A DNA stretch of 64,000 nt, taken from Scleropages formosus (taxonomy: Eukaryota > Chordata > Actinopteri > Osteoglossiformes > Osteoglossidae). The notes below the pieces were generated by a model that saw nothing but the letters and a program-made list of their open reading frames with translations, was not told where the DNA came from and searched no databases. The position numbers and the translations under genes were made by a program. Shown piece after piece: positions 36,511-47,497 of the stretch; position 1 is the first letter of the stretch, and each line of letters begins with the position of its first letter. Location of the stretch: assembly GCF_900964775.1 (NCBI RefSeq), contig NC_041808.1, positions 3,492,595 to 3,556,594 of the forward strand. Reading direction: 5' to 3'.

Positions 36511-39500
36511 TGGACTGGCCCCAGACTCTTTGTTGCTTAAACACTTGTGTGTAGAGCAGATGCGAAGCCAGTGGTTTCCAACACCCCGTGGACACACTGC
36601 AGGAGCGCCGCCAAGGCTTTCTGCTCTGATGTTCATCACGGTGACTCTGCAAGCAGTGACACTGCCTCCACGTTTGCACCTTGTCAGGCGTGCGCCCCTT
36701 CGTGTGCAACACCATCGAAACTGACAAACGCAAACAGCAACAAAACCCGGAACGGTCATGATTAAATGACACATTTCCAGAGAGTCCAACAGACCAGGAA
36801 CCCTGTAGACAGCTGCAAAAATGCTTCAATCTCATCATCAGACGGGGGGAAAGCTTCTGGAAATAGTCTAGAAGTGAACGCTCAAACATCGTGCGTGCGC
36901 ACATGTAAAACTCATGAGCAGTAAAAACCAGGTACCTTACACCACCCTCGTCCAGTTAGGACCGCTTAACAGTGTGTGTCATAAGCCCAGCTGGTGCTTG
37001 CTGGAAGACGCTGCACCCCTCAGACTGCGGGAGGGTGTGAGGTTGCATCCCATGCAGTCGGAGGTTGCGGCTGTTTATCAGACTCATACCTCCAGCCACG
37101 GCATGAGGAGGAACCCTAGTTGCCAACAATACGTCGGCAGGGGGGGTCATCATGGTCGCCAGGGCCCCGTTCTCCTCGTTTGCCATGCAGGCCTATGTGG
37201 TGCGGAGAAAGACGGTAAAATAAAAGTCAAAGCAAGTCATGTAACGCCTCGCAGCAGGTGTGGAGCCCTGGAGAGCTGCGGTTGAGCGCAGTAAGCAACG
37301 CAGTGAAGTGGAAACACGGTACAGCATGTTCCATCAACAGTGTACATGAGGGGGGGTGTAAACATACCGATCGCACACCTACACCATTCAGCATGCTGTT
37401 TGTGGGGAAGGGGCTTCTCGGGAAAGTTAAAGAGAACGGAAGGTAGATCTCGGCACGACAACCATAAGCGGGGCGCCGCAGAACCGGACCCTGCACCCGG
37501 ACGCCGTCAACACGGAGAACATCGATTTTTTTTTTTTTTTTTTGCAGGACGACCTTGCAGAGCGGGAGCACCAAACGCCACCGATGAGTGGGTTCGAACG
37601 AGGATATCATTTCGCTCATTAGAGCCCATTCCGGGTGGCGTGGGGGTCCTCCACGTCGGCAGGACGGAGCCAATGGCACACACACGAGCAATGAGTAGGA
37701 GTGTCTTCCCCGAGTGTGAGCGCAGACGACCAGAGGCCTCGCTCGCACAAAAGACCCTTTCAGGAGTGACAACATCTGCTGGGAACGAGCAGCCCACCGC
37801 CGCGGGGAGCCGGGGGGGTGGCAGAACAATCTGTTAATTGTGGTGGGGTCAGTCTCGCTCCTACTGTGTGTCGGGGGAGAGGGCACACGTCTGTGGCTTC
37901 TCTGGGCAGCAGGTGGCAGAGCGGTTAAGGAACCTGACTCCGGGGCCACTCGTAAGCATCTCGGCAGCAGATCTCCTCTCTGCGGCCTTGGCGTACACCA
38001 CATTGGTGAAGTAATCGGCTGTACACGTGGTAAAAGTTTAGCTAAAGAGTAAGCTGTGCGAGGGGCTCGGGAATGAGAGCGTCTGCTGATGAATTACGTA
38101 ACGAGATGTGGGCTGCAACGCCTACAGTGCTCAAGTGCCAGAAAGGGGAGTCTGCGTGCGTGTGCGTGTGTGTGCGTGTGTGTGTGTGCGGTGGTTTAAA
38201 AGCAAAGACAACTTACAAGCCCAGGCAGTTTTGCAGAGATCAATCCAACAGAGCTTGCCATTAATAAGCCCCGCCCCCCGCCATACTTTGATCTTAGCCA
38301 ACAGGCCGAGAAGCAAAAGTCCCGCCCCCTGCTATGTTACATACTTCCTCGTGGTGGATTTAGTGCATTCTTTGCCCGTAAAGGAGATCGGCTGTTTGCT
38401 CCCGGTGGGCCTGGACCTCAACCCGCTGGTTATCCATCCCCCACACGCTCAGTAATGGCACCGACCATACAGCTGCGGCGATGAAAGGGAACGCCAATCG
38501 CTCCGTGTCGCTCAGCCAGTTCGGGGGTGAGAGTGCACATTCCCGCACGTTCCTGCACGTTTGCGCTGACACTCATCGCACGCAGCCGACACTGGAACCC
38601 GCACTCGAGTATCTGTTACGTGCCAGCACAGCTCCGCCGGCTAAGCGTGCACCCGTTGACCCCGCGCACCAGACACCTGTCGTGTGGCAGCACTTCCATC
38701 GGCTCTGTCGTCATCACGAGGCCTGAAGAACGTTCTCCATTCGCTCTTTCGTGATATCGAAGCCACGCCTACTCCTCACCGACACCCGGAATGATGACGT
38801 CTCTCACGGCACCTCAAGACGGTCCAAGGATTCTTTCGAGCCAAGTTCACATATGGCAGCCGTCACCAACGAAGGACTTAATCTCTGTGCTTAAACATGA
38901 ACGTCCGACCCAAGCAAGAAAACGATTTGACCAGAGCATCTGCGTGTTCCGATTGGAACGTGGACCTCCAGAAGGGCACCTGGATTTGCATCCACCCAGA
39001 CAACTGGACACCTGTCCATGGAAAACTGCTGGTGATGAAGGTCCTGCACAGGCACACACACACACTATGGGCAATCTGGCAAGCTTGAGCAGTTCTCATC
39101 TCAGGATGATTTCAGATGTTTGTGAAGTTCCGGGGGGGATGTGAAATATGGACGTCTGTTTTAATTTGTGAGGAGGCCATAAAGCTAACATTCCAACAAG
39201 CTGTCATGCTTTTACCATCAGTTGTTGTTGCGCTTTTAGGAGTGTTTCTCTCCCGTGGTTTGACTCTTGATGTATTTTTGGGGGGGTGACGCACGGAGAC
39301 GGTAACTTGAAGCAAACACGTTCCTGTTCTGTCTTCGGGTTTACATGATCTCGTCTGTTCTGAATGAGGTTGTGAACGATCAGTGGTGATTTCCCTAAAT
39401 TATGATTCCTTTTCAACTAAGGAATAAGTACTTTTATAAAAGAGAAGATTTTGATAACTGTGTAGAATGGAGTTATCTGGAAAATCAAATCATGGGGCAG

Positions 39501-40520
39501 GATGTTCACAGAGATCAGCGAGGGGAGAAATACGGCAACGGACCGAATGACTCGGGCCGGGGGGGGGTCCAACAAATGGAGCAAAATGCAAACATTCATG
39601 GAAAATCGACAGTTTCACGTCTGCTTTTTGGTTTGCTCTCACCTTGACGTCAGCTCAGCAGACTGATTACTTACAGCCTGGGGAGTGTGTGTGGGTCGCA
39701 CGCAGCAGATGGACAAACCAAAGCAGCAATATTGTTTATTCGACAGGAGATTTTTAGCCAGCGAGCCATTGCTGCTCTCCATGGCGACACCCGCTAAAAA
39801 CGTCCTTCAACCTCCACCACTTAGATCAACAAACAAAGCTCTTTCACCATCTCCTCACTGCAACCTCTTCTTTACCTCGTCTCTTGTCCACGTGACCGGA
39901 GATGTTTGGTCCACAAAGAAGAAGTCTGGTCCATAGAACAGTGAAGGTCCCCCACGGGGAGGAGTCCACCAGTGCGTCACTCTGAGGGTCCTCACCGGTG
40001 TTTGTGCCCACATCTAGAGTGTGGTACAACAAAGGTTCATTAGCACGATGTTGGTTCCGTCCTGTTCGAACTCAGTTCTGTCACGGGACTGGCCAGATTG
40101 GGAGCGGAAATGTGTGCGCGCACACAAACGGGTGTGTCCAGCGTTGTCTAAGTGCTTCAGAAGACTTTCTGTTAGTGGATCAGGAGCTTCAGCAACAGAG
40201 AGTATAACAACATGGCATGCATGCGTACGCACACACACACACACACACAAACCCAGCTGTGTGGCAGACATGCGTGAGGGGAGAGGGGTTGGCATCACTG
40301 GGCTCCATGACAACCACGGAGAAAGTAAACAGTAAAGGCAGCTAAAATAGCAGCGAAAGCACTGGTGAAGTTCCATCAGGGTTGTTCCACACGAGATCTG
40401 ATGGCCGCGGTGAAGCCTTTCCTTGGACCAACCAGGCCTTGGCTCTCGACCCCCAGCAGTTCCATTAGAACATCCATCAGAATGTAGGCTGTATCAGTGT
40501 GTGTCATCTACTTTGAAACC
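36511..40520. other. no gene seen
   Basis: Unique-looking sequence with a poly-T run (37527-37543), a TG/CG run at 38157-38190, a CA run at 40231-40250 and a degenerate SINE-like segment at about 37905-38045 (GGTGGCAGAGCGGTTAAGG head). A U2 snRNA fragment at 38288-38314 is listed separately. Confidence 0.5.
38288..38314 (-). pseudogene. U2 snRNA 5'-end fragment
   Basis: The minus strand reads GCTTCTCGGCCTGTTGGCTA then AGATCAA, matching the U2 snRNA 5' end (GCUUCUCGGCCUUUUGGCUAAGAUCAA) at 26 of 27 positions. The match stops abruptly before the branch-point recognition sequence, and the upstream AU of U2 is not kept. No PSE or octamer is obvious beside it. It is a truncated copy, not a working U2 gene. 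Confidence 0.7.
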
Positions 40521-40521
40521 G

Positions 40522-40682
40522 GGGCCAATTGGTACTGTAGTGGTTAGAGTGGCTGCCCTTGGACCGAAAGGTTGTATGTTTAAGTCTCATCTCCAGCTAC
40601 TCACCCTAAATTGCCCAGCTGTACAAGTGGGAAAAACACACTAACATTGCAAGTCACAAAGAAAAGTGTTGCATAAATGTAG
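40522..40682 (+). mobile_element. SINE, family B
   Basis: Head TGTAGTGGTTAGAGTGGCTG, weak B-box, CACCCTAAATTGCCCAGCTG body and an eroded tail CACAAAGAAAAGTG. Confidence 0.7.
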
Positions 40683-41242
40683 ATCCTTTTTTGTTTGTAG
40701 GAAGAGCCGCTGAAACACCTCAACATCATAAAATGTTCTTTAATAATTTAACTCCCATATGCAGCACAACAGGTAGCGCTGGTGCCGCACCGTTCCTCAC
40801 CTGCATGTTGTGACATGCAATCGAATGCAGCTCAGGGTGCGCGGAGCTTCCAGCTTCTCTCCACGTCCGCAGTCTACAGACAGGTGACGGAAGGAGACAG
40901 CGATGACCCTCCCTCACCCACCTTCAGCACCGGGCAAGAAGTTGTCATGAGTTGAATCCCACTTGACAACACTGACCTTACCTGTGTAAAGCTATATAGG
41001 CTAGAGGTTTACATGCTCATTTTGATGACTTAGTTGTAATAAAACAATGATGGAAATGATTTTATTGTAATAAATGAGCGGGACATTTTACAGGTACTTT
41101 GTTTAAATAAACTGTGATTCTAGTTGTCGGGGCCTTTTCAGTAACGCAGTGTTGTTCTTGGCTCGCTGCTGCCTCCTAGAGGCGAGCGCTGTATGGACGC
41201 AGACGCGGGGATACACTGTATCTTTCTCTTCTTCAATGGTCC

Positions 41243-41520
41243 TATGAGCGGCTTGTCGAGCCGCCGGAAGCGAAGCACATCCGGGGACAGATCGCCACTA
41301 TTTGTCTGGTAACGCTCATATCTTGAAAGGAAATGACATCAATGTCGGCAAACGCTATGGTTTCAGTCGCGTGTGAAATAAAGAGATCGTAACCCACTTC
41401 AGACACGATAAAACAATCGTATGTATTGAATAGCTCGCGTTTGTCTTGGAAGAAGTAGTATAACTCTCCTACACGGTTTTGTTTTAGTTCATCATGTGAT
41501 TCTATTTTTAACCTACGTAG
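41243..41520 (-). other. unidentified open frame running out of U5 copy 1
   Basis: From the 3' edge of U5 copy 1 the minus strand stays open for about 92 codons and ends at a TAG near 41242. The translated string (for example ELYYFFQDKRELFNTYDCF) has a protein-like mix of residues. Its only ATG upstream lies inside the U5 gene, so it is not a normal gene start. No family is recognised; chance remains possible. Confidence 0.2.
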
Positions 41521-41636
41521 AAAGCCCTGCACAAACAGGGCATCAAAAAATTGGTAAAACTCATAGTTGTTCCACTCCACGGAAATCTTTAGTAAAAGGC
41601 GAAAGATTTATACGTGCTGAAGAGAAACACGAGTGA
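41521..41636 (-). ncRNA. U5 snRNA, copy 1
   Basis: U5 is the core snRNA of the U4/U6.U5 tri-snRNP; its loop 1 aligns the two exons during splicing. The loop CGCCTTTTACTAAAG is intact, followed by an Sm site CAATTTTTTGA and a 3' hairpin GCCCTGTTTGTGCAGGGC. Predicted length is 116 nt as in human. A PSE lies at 41684-41702, the octamer ATGCAAAT at 41864-41871 (about -230) and a good 3' box (GTTAAAAATAGA on the minus strand) at 41501-41512. One stem I pair is a U-U mismatch (GGAGTGGAAC). The 5' end is uncertain by a few bases. Confidence 0.93.
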
Positions 41637-42385
41637 ACTAAAAAAAAGCACCCTGAGCGGCGCTAGTCGCAGTCGTGGTACTGCACTTCCCCATTAGAGG
41701 TGCGGGGGTCACGCAGCACTTTGTTTCATACACAAACACGGTTATAAACAAAAAAAATTATACACAACTCGAGGCTTGTGTTTCAGTAGAAATACAATCC
41801 TTAATGAACCAAAAGGACATGTTTTTATGGGTCTGTGGGTCGCAATGTACATGGGAGATATATATGCAAATACGGACAGTAATGCGACTGCGCATGTCCG
41901 TGTTCACCGCATTGTAGGGGGCGCTGTTCGCAGGACCCGTCGAATGAATGAATGAAATTTTGTTAATTCCAGAGGAAAGTTCACTGTGGTGGCTTCAAGC
42001 ATGCAGTGTGCTATATACGTACACAAGCGGGAAAAGTAACCAAACACATAATATTTGAGAAATAACTCGCAAGGGAAAAAGAAAGTAAATGTAAAAAACG
42101 CGAGTTATCAGACTTACATTTAGTTCACAATAGACAAATTAGTTCAAGCGGTGTTTACTGTCATTTTTCTATATAGCTGGTGTACACAGATACGAAATGC
42201 CGTTTCTCCGAACACTACAATCCAACACAGAGCAGTACGCAGAGCTCCGTAAAACACAAACATACAACACTGTATGATAACTACAAAACAAGAAACACAG
42301 CGCTCGAAACAAACAAACAAACAAGAAAATGATAAACAATACAGTATGATCTAATAGATGAAGATCTGCATTTTCACCACTAAAT

Positions 42386-42501
42386 CAGCCCCGCGTAAAC
42401 AGGGGATCAAAAAAATTGGTAGAACTCATAGTTGTTTCTTTCCACGGAAATCTTTAGTAAAAGGCGAAAGATTTATACGATCTGAAAAGAAACATGAGTG
42501 A
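42386..42501 (-). ncRNA. U5 snRNA, copy 2
   Basis: Loop 1 and Sm site are intact. Stem I carries TTTCTTTTCAG paired with GGAAAGAAAC, a compensatory change from the usual TCTCTTC/GAGAGGAA. The 3' hairpin is CCCCTGTTTACGCGGGG. PSE at 42546-42564 (-45 to -63), octamer at 42727-42734. Its 3' box is weak (GGTGAAAATGCAGA), unlike copies 1 and 7. Confidence 0.93.
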
Positions 42502-42545
42502 ACTAATGAATTTACTGGGAGGCGCGAGCCGCAGTCACCGCACTG

Positions 42546-42564
42546 CATTTTCCCATTAGAGGTG
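42546..42564 (-). promoter_or_regulatory. U5 proximal sequence element (representative, copy 2)
   Basis: The minus strand reads CACCTCTAATGGGAAAATG, similar to the vertebrate snRNA PSE (ACC...AAARTG) and placed at -45 to -63, where SNAPc binds. All array units keep it almost unchanged, with CACTTCC in place of CATTTTC (plus-strand reading) in units 1 and 4. Confidence 0.75.
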
Positions 42565-42726
42565 CGGGGTCACGCCGCACTTTGTTTCATACACAAACAC
42601 GGTTATAAACAAAAAATAATTACACACAAATGGAGGCTTGTGTTTCAGTAGAAATACAGTCTTTAATGAACCAAAAGGGCATCTTTCTATGTGTCTGTGG
42701 GCCGAAATGTACAATGGGAGAAATAT

Positions 42727-42734
42727 ATGCAAAT
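42727..42734 (-). promoter_or_regulatory. U5 distal sequence element octamer (representative, copy 2)
   Basis: A perfect ATGCAAAT octamer (POU2F1 site) lies about 226-233 bp upstream, the usual distal element position for Pol II snRNA genes. NRF1-like TGCGCATG follows within 25 bp. Every U5 copy in the window has the octamer. Confidence 0.85.
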
Positions 42735-43248
42735 ACGGACGGTAATGCGACTGCGCATGTCCGTGTTCGCCGCAATGTAGGGGGCGCTGTTCACAGGACA
42801 CGTCGAATGAATGAATGAAATTTTGTTAATTCCAGAGGAAAGTTCACTGTGGTGGCTTCAAGCATGCAGTGTGCTATATACGTACACGAGCGGGAAAAGT
42901 AACCAAACACATAATATTTGAGAAATAACTCGCAAGGGAAAAAGAAAGTAAATGTAAAAAACGCGAGTTATCAGACTTACATTTAGTTCACAATAGACAA
43001 ATTAGTTCAAGCGGTGTTTACTGTCATTTTTCTATATAGCTGGTGTACACAGATACGAAATGCCGTTTCTCCGAACACCACAATCCAACACAGAGCAGTA
43101 CGCAGAGCTACGTAAAACACAAACATACAACACTGTATGATAACTACAAAACAAGAAACACAGCGCTCGAAACAAACAAACAAACAAGAAAATGATAAAC
43201 AATACAGTATGATCTAATAGATGAAGATCTGCATTTTCACCACTAAAT

Positions 43249-43364
43249 CAGCCCCGCGTAAACAGGGCATCAAAAAAATTGGTAGAACTCATAGTTGTTT
43301 CTTTCCACGGAAATCTTTAGTAAAAGGCGAAAGATTTATACGATCTGAAAAGAAACATGAGTGA
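43249..43364 (-). ncRNA. U5 snRNA, copy 3
   Basis: Same sub-type as copy 2 with the compensated stem I; the 3' hairpin begins GCCCTGTTTACG. PSE at 43409-43427, octamer at 43590-43597. Confidence 0.93.
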
Positions 43365-44107
43365 ACTAATGAATTTACTGGGAGGCGCGAGCCGCAGTCA
43401 CCGCACTGCATTTTCCCATTAGAGGTGCGGGGTCACGCCGCACTTTGTTTCATACACAAACACGGTTATAAACAAAAAATAATTACACACAAATGGAGGC
43501 TTGTGTTTCAGTAGAAATACAGTCTTTAATGAACCAAAAGGGCATCTTTCTATGTGTCTGTGGGCCGAAATGTACAATGGGAGAAATATATGCAAATACG
43601 GACGGTAATGCGACTGCGCATGTCCGTGTTCGCCGCAATGTAGGGGGCGCTGTTCGCAGGACACGTCGAATGAATGAATGAAATTTTGTTAATTCCAGAG
43701 GAAAGTTCACTGTGGAGGCTTCAAGCATGCAGTGTGCTATATACGTACACAAGCGGGAAAAGTAACCAAACACATAATATTTGAGAAATAACTCGCAAGG
43801 GAAAAAGAAAGTAAATGTAAAAAACGCGAGTTATCAGACTTACATTTAGTTCACAATAGACAAATTAGTTCAAGCGGTGTTTACTGTCATTTTTCTATAT
43901 AGCTGGTGTACACAGATACGAAATGCCGTTTCTCCGAACACTACAATCCAACACAGAGCAGTACGCAGAGCTACGTAAAACACAAACATACAACACTGTA
44001 TGATAACTACAAAACAAAAAACACAGCGCTCGAAACAAACAAACAAGAAAACGATAAACAATACAGTATGATCTAATAGATGAAGATCTGCATTTTCACC
44101 ACTAAAT

Positions 44108-44223
44108 CAGCCCCGCGTAAACAAGGCATCAAAAAAATTGGTAGAACTCATAGTTGTTTCTCTCCACGGAAATCTTTAGTAAAAGGCGAAAGATTTATAC
44201 GTGCTGAAGAGAAACACGAGTGA
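44108..44223 (-). ncRNA. U5 snRNA, copy 4
   Basis: Its 5' part and promoter are the copy 1 sub-type (CACTCGTGTTTCTCTTCAG), while its 3' flank is like copies 2 and 3. Stem I is fully paired (GGAGAGAAAC). PSE at 44271-44289, octamer at 44451-44458. Confidence 0.93.
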
Positions 44224-44972
44224 ACTAAAAAAAAGCACCTTGAGCGGCGCTAGTCGCAGTCGTGGTACTGCACTTCCCCATTAGAGGTGCGGGGGTCACG
44301 CAGCACTTTGTTTCATACACAAACACGGTTATAAACAAAAAAAATTATACACAACTCGAGGCTTGTGTTTCAGTAGAAATACAATCCTTAATGAACCAAA
44401 AGGACATGTTTTTATGGGTCTGTGGGTCGCAATGTACATGGGAGATATATATGCAAATACGGACAGTAATGCGACTGCGCATGTCCGTGTTCACCGCATT
44501 GTAGGGGGCGCTGTTCGCAGGACCCGTCGAATGAATGAATGAAATTTTGTTAATTCCAGAGGAAAGTTCACTGTGATGGCTTCAAGCATGCAGTGTGCTA
44601 TATACGTACACAAGCGGGAAAAGTAACCAAACACATAATATTTGAGAAATAACTCGCAAGGGAAAAAGAAAGTAAATGTAAAAAACGCGAGTTATCAGAC
44701 TTACATTTAGTTCACAATAGACAAATTAGTTCAAGCGGTGTTTACTGTCATTTTTCTATATAGCTGGTGTACACAGATACGAAATGCCGTTTCTCCGAAC
44801 ACTACAATCCAACACAGAGCAGTACGCAGAGCTACGTAAAACACAAACATACAACACTGTATGATAACTACAAAACAAGAAACACAGCGCTCGAAACAAA
44901 CAAACAAACAAGAAAATGATAAACAATACAGTATGATCTAATAGATGAAGATCTGCATTTTCACCACTAAAT

Positions 44973-45087
44973 CAGCCCCGCGTAAACAGGGGATCAAAAA
45001 AATTGGTAGAACTCATAGTTGTTTCTTTCCACGGAAATCTTTAGTAAAAGGCGAAAGATTTATACGATCTGAAAGAAACATGAGTGA
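44973..45087 (-). ncRNA. U5 snRNA, copy 5
   Basis: Copy 2 sub-type, one base shorter (GTTTCTTTCAG instead of GTTTCTTTTCAG); the lost U lies at the edge of stem I and leaves the paired part intact. PSE at 45132-45150, octamer at 45313-45320. Confidence 0.9.
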
Positions 45088-45821
45088 ACTAATGAATTTA
45101 CTGGGAGGCGCGAGCCGCAGTCACCGCACTGCATTTTCCCATTAGAGGTGCGGGGTCACGCCGCACTTTGTTTCATACACAAACACGGTTATAAACAAAA
45201 AATAATTACACACAAATGGAGGCTTGTGTTTCAGTAGAAATACAGTCTTTAATGAACCAAAAGGGCATCTTTCTATGTGTCTGTGGGCCGAAATGTACAA
45301 TGGGAGAAATATATGCAAATACGGACGGTAATGCGACTGCGCATGTCCGTGTTCGCCGCAATGTAGGGGGCGCTGTTCGCAGGACACGTCGAATGAATGA
45401 ATGAAATTTTGTTAATTCCAGAGGAAAGTTCACTGTGGTGGCTTCAAGCATGCAGTGTGCTATATACGTACACGAGCGGGAAAAGTAACCAAACACATAA
45501 TATTTGAGAAATAACTCGCAAGGGAAAAAGAAAGTAAATGTAAAAAACGCGAGTTATCAGACTTACATTTAGTTCACAATAAACAAATTAGTTCAAGCGG
45601 TGTTTACTGTCATTTTTCTATATAGCTGGTGTACACAGATACGAAATGCCGTTTCTCCGAACACTACAATCCAACACAGAGCAGTACGCAGAGCTACGTA
45701 AAATGCATATATACAACAGTGTATGATAACTGCAAAAAAGCGCTCAAAACAAATGAACCAGAAAATGAAAACCAACGTAATATGACCCAATATATTAAGA
45801 TCTGTATTTTCACCACTAAAT

Positions 45822-45937
45822 CAGCCCCCAATAAACAGGGCACCAAAAAAATTGGTAGAACTCATAGTTGTTTCTCTCCACGGAAATCTTTAGTAAAAGG
45901 CGAAAGATTTATACGTGCTGAAGAGAAACATGAGTGA
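45822..45937 (-). ncRNA. U5 snRNA, copy 6
   Basis: Loop 1 and Sm site are intact and the 3' hairpin is GCCCTGTTTATTGGGGGC. Its 3' flank differs from the other array units. PSE at 45982-46000, octamer at 46163-46170. It is the last unit of the tandem array; upstream of its promoter the repeat ends at about 46240. Confidence 0.93.
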
Positions 45938-46416
45938 ACTAATGAATTTACTGGGAGGCGCGAGCCGCAGTCACCGCACTGCATTTTCCCATTAGAGGTG
46001 CGGGGTCACGCCGCACTTTGTTTCATACACAAACACGGTTATAAACAAAAAATAATTACACACAAATGGAGGCTTGTGTTTCAGTAGAAATACAGTCCTT
46101 AATGAACCAAAAGGGCATCTTTCTATGTGTCTGTGGGCCGAAATGTACAATGGGAGAGATATATGCAAATACGGGCTGTAACACGACTGCGCATGTCCGT
46201 ACTCACCGCACTGTAGGGGGCGCTGTTCGCATGAAATAAGAGGACCCGGATGGCTGGAGAAAGGTCCGTATTTAGTTTAACACCGTTTCTCACTACTACC
46301 ATGAAAGAAATAATGTCCAACTTATTTTTATTATTACTATGTTACTGTTAGTGGAAGTTGTAGTATAGTAGCAATAGGGTTACACGACACAACCAAATTC
46401 CTTAGAAAAAGCGAAT

Positions 46417-46775
46417 GGGGCACGGTGGGACAGCGAGTAGCGCTGCTGTCTCACACCACCTAGGTGGTGCGAGTGGACGTGGGTTTAATTCAGTCTGGGT
46501 GGAGTTTGCATGTTCTCCCCCTGTTTGCGTGGGTTTTCTCACGGTGCTCTGGTTTCCTCCCACAGTCCAAAGACATGCTATTCAGGTTCACCCATAGTGT
46601 GTGAGTGACAGAGTGTGTGTGTGCTCCACTGATGTATAGATGAGTAACCCAGTGTAAGTAGTGTATCTAGCAGTGTAAATTACTTTGCTGAATAAGGTGT
46701 GTGGGCTGATAACGCTACATACAGTTCATTGTAAGTCGCTTTGGAGAAAAGTATCTGCTAAGTAAATAAATGATG
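46417..46775 (+). mobile_element. SINE, family C
   Basis: A tRNA-like head (AGCGAGTAGCGCTGCTGTCT, B-box-like GTGGGTTTAATTC) leads to the body GAGTTTGCATGTTCTCC, GGTTTCCTCCCACAGTCCAA and AAGACATGC, then TGTATCTAGCAGTGTAA and the shared tail GTCGCTTTGGAGAAAAGTAT with AAATAAATGA. Other copies lie at 53707-54075 and 62612-62935. Confidence 0.8.
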
Positions 46776-46792
46776 GAAACTGACATAATGAT

Positions 46793-47262
46793 GGATGTGA
46801 GGGGTCTAGAATAATTTTGCTAGGCGTCCAGAGTCAGTAAAAGGACTAGCAAAATCATTCCAGACCCCTCACATCCAGGCCACTTCCTCTTCGAACCCTT
46901 GCCATCTGGCCGGCGCTACAGAGCACTGAGCACCAGGACAGCCAGGCACAAGAGAAGTTTCTTTCCTCAGGCCATCTACCTCATGAACAGCTAAATCCCC
47001 CCCAGAGAGTAAACCAGTGCAATACACAACGCTATTTATATTTATAACTGTTTATCACATTATATCTCTTACTCACACTCCCTTGCATTTATATCTAGTG
47101 ACTATTTTTGTATATTGGGTACTTTATATTTTATATATTTTTCATCCCTTATTCACATACTCTTCTCATCTGTCTTGTCACTGTCATTCTTGTCTGGGCT
47201 GTAGAAGTTTATGCCACCGCGACACATTCTCTCTATGTGTGAACATACTCAGTAATAAAGCT
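46793..47262 (+). mobile_element. LINE ORF2 3' fragment with inverted 5' segment
   Basis: The plus strand encodes the C-terminal remnant LPSGRRYRALSTRTARHKRS then FFPQAIYLMNS, a motif common at the end of CR1/L2-group fish LINE proteins. It then runs into an AT-rich 3' region. At the 5' end, 46793-46823 is an inverted near-copy (29 of 31) of 46846-46876, as if the 5' end were inverted on insertion. The family is different from the L2-like copies at 16 and 63 kb. Confidence 0.65.
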
Positions 47263-47497
47263 CGAAACTTTTTTCTTAGAACAAATACATACAAGACGTT
47301 AAGATTAACATCTTACACTCATACAGATACTAGCTTCGTGAAATTCTAAGAAATCTGACAATAATTACAACCCCCACAAAAAGTGAGCACATCTCTAAAC
47401 AATAATCAGAAGCAAAAACTTACGGAATTGTGTGAAATAAGTTACAAATACAACAAAACCAGAGCTCTAAAAGATCTTTTATTTGACCGAAGTAGAA

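Larger units (their letters stand above)
41501..46240 (-). repeat. tandem array of six U5 snRNA gene units, about 860 bp each
   Basis: Unit spacing measured on the loop-1 sequence is 865, 863, 859, 865 and 849 bp. Each unit has one U5 gene, its promoter (PSE and octamer) and a spacer of about 600 bp that is nearly identical between units. Units 1 and 4 share one promoter/5' sub-type, units 2, 3 and 5 another, and unit 6 is a mix. Short open frames repeated in every unit are spacer by-products. Confidence 0.95.

Noticed and set aside
41675-45496. Repeated 60-100-codon frames in each U5 unit (MEACVSVEIQSLMNQK, MSCEQRPLHCGEHGH and similar)
   Set aside because: They fall in the spacer/promoter of the U5 array and recur because the unit is duplicated; no start context, splice site or family supports a protein.
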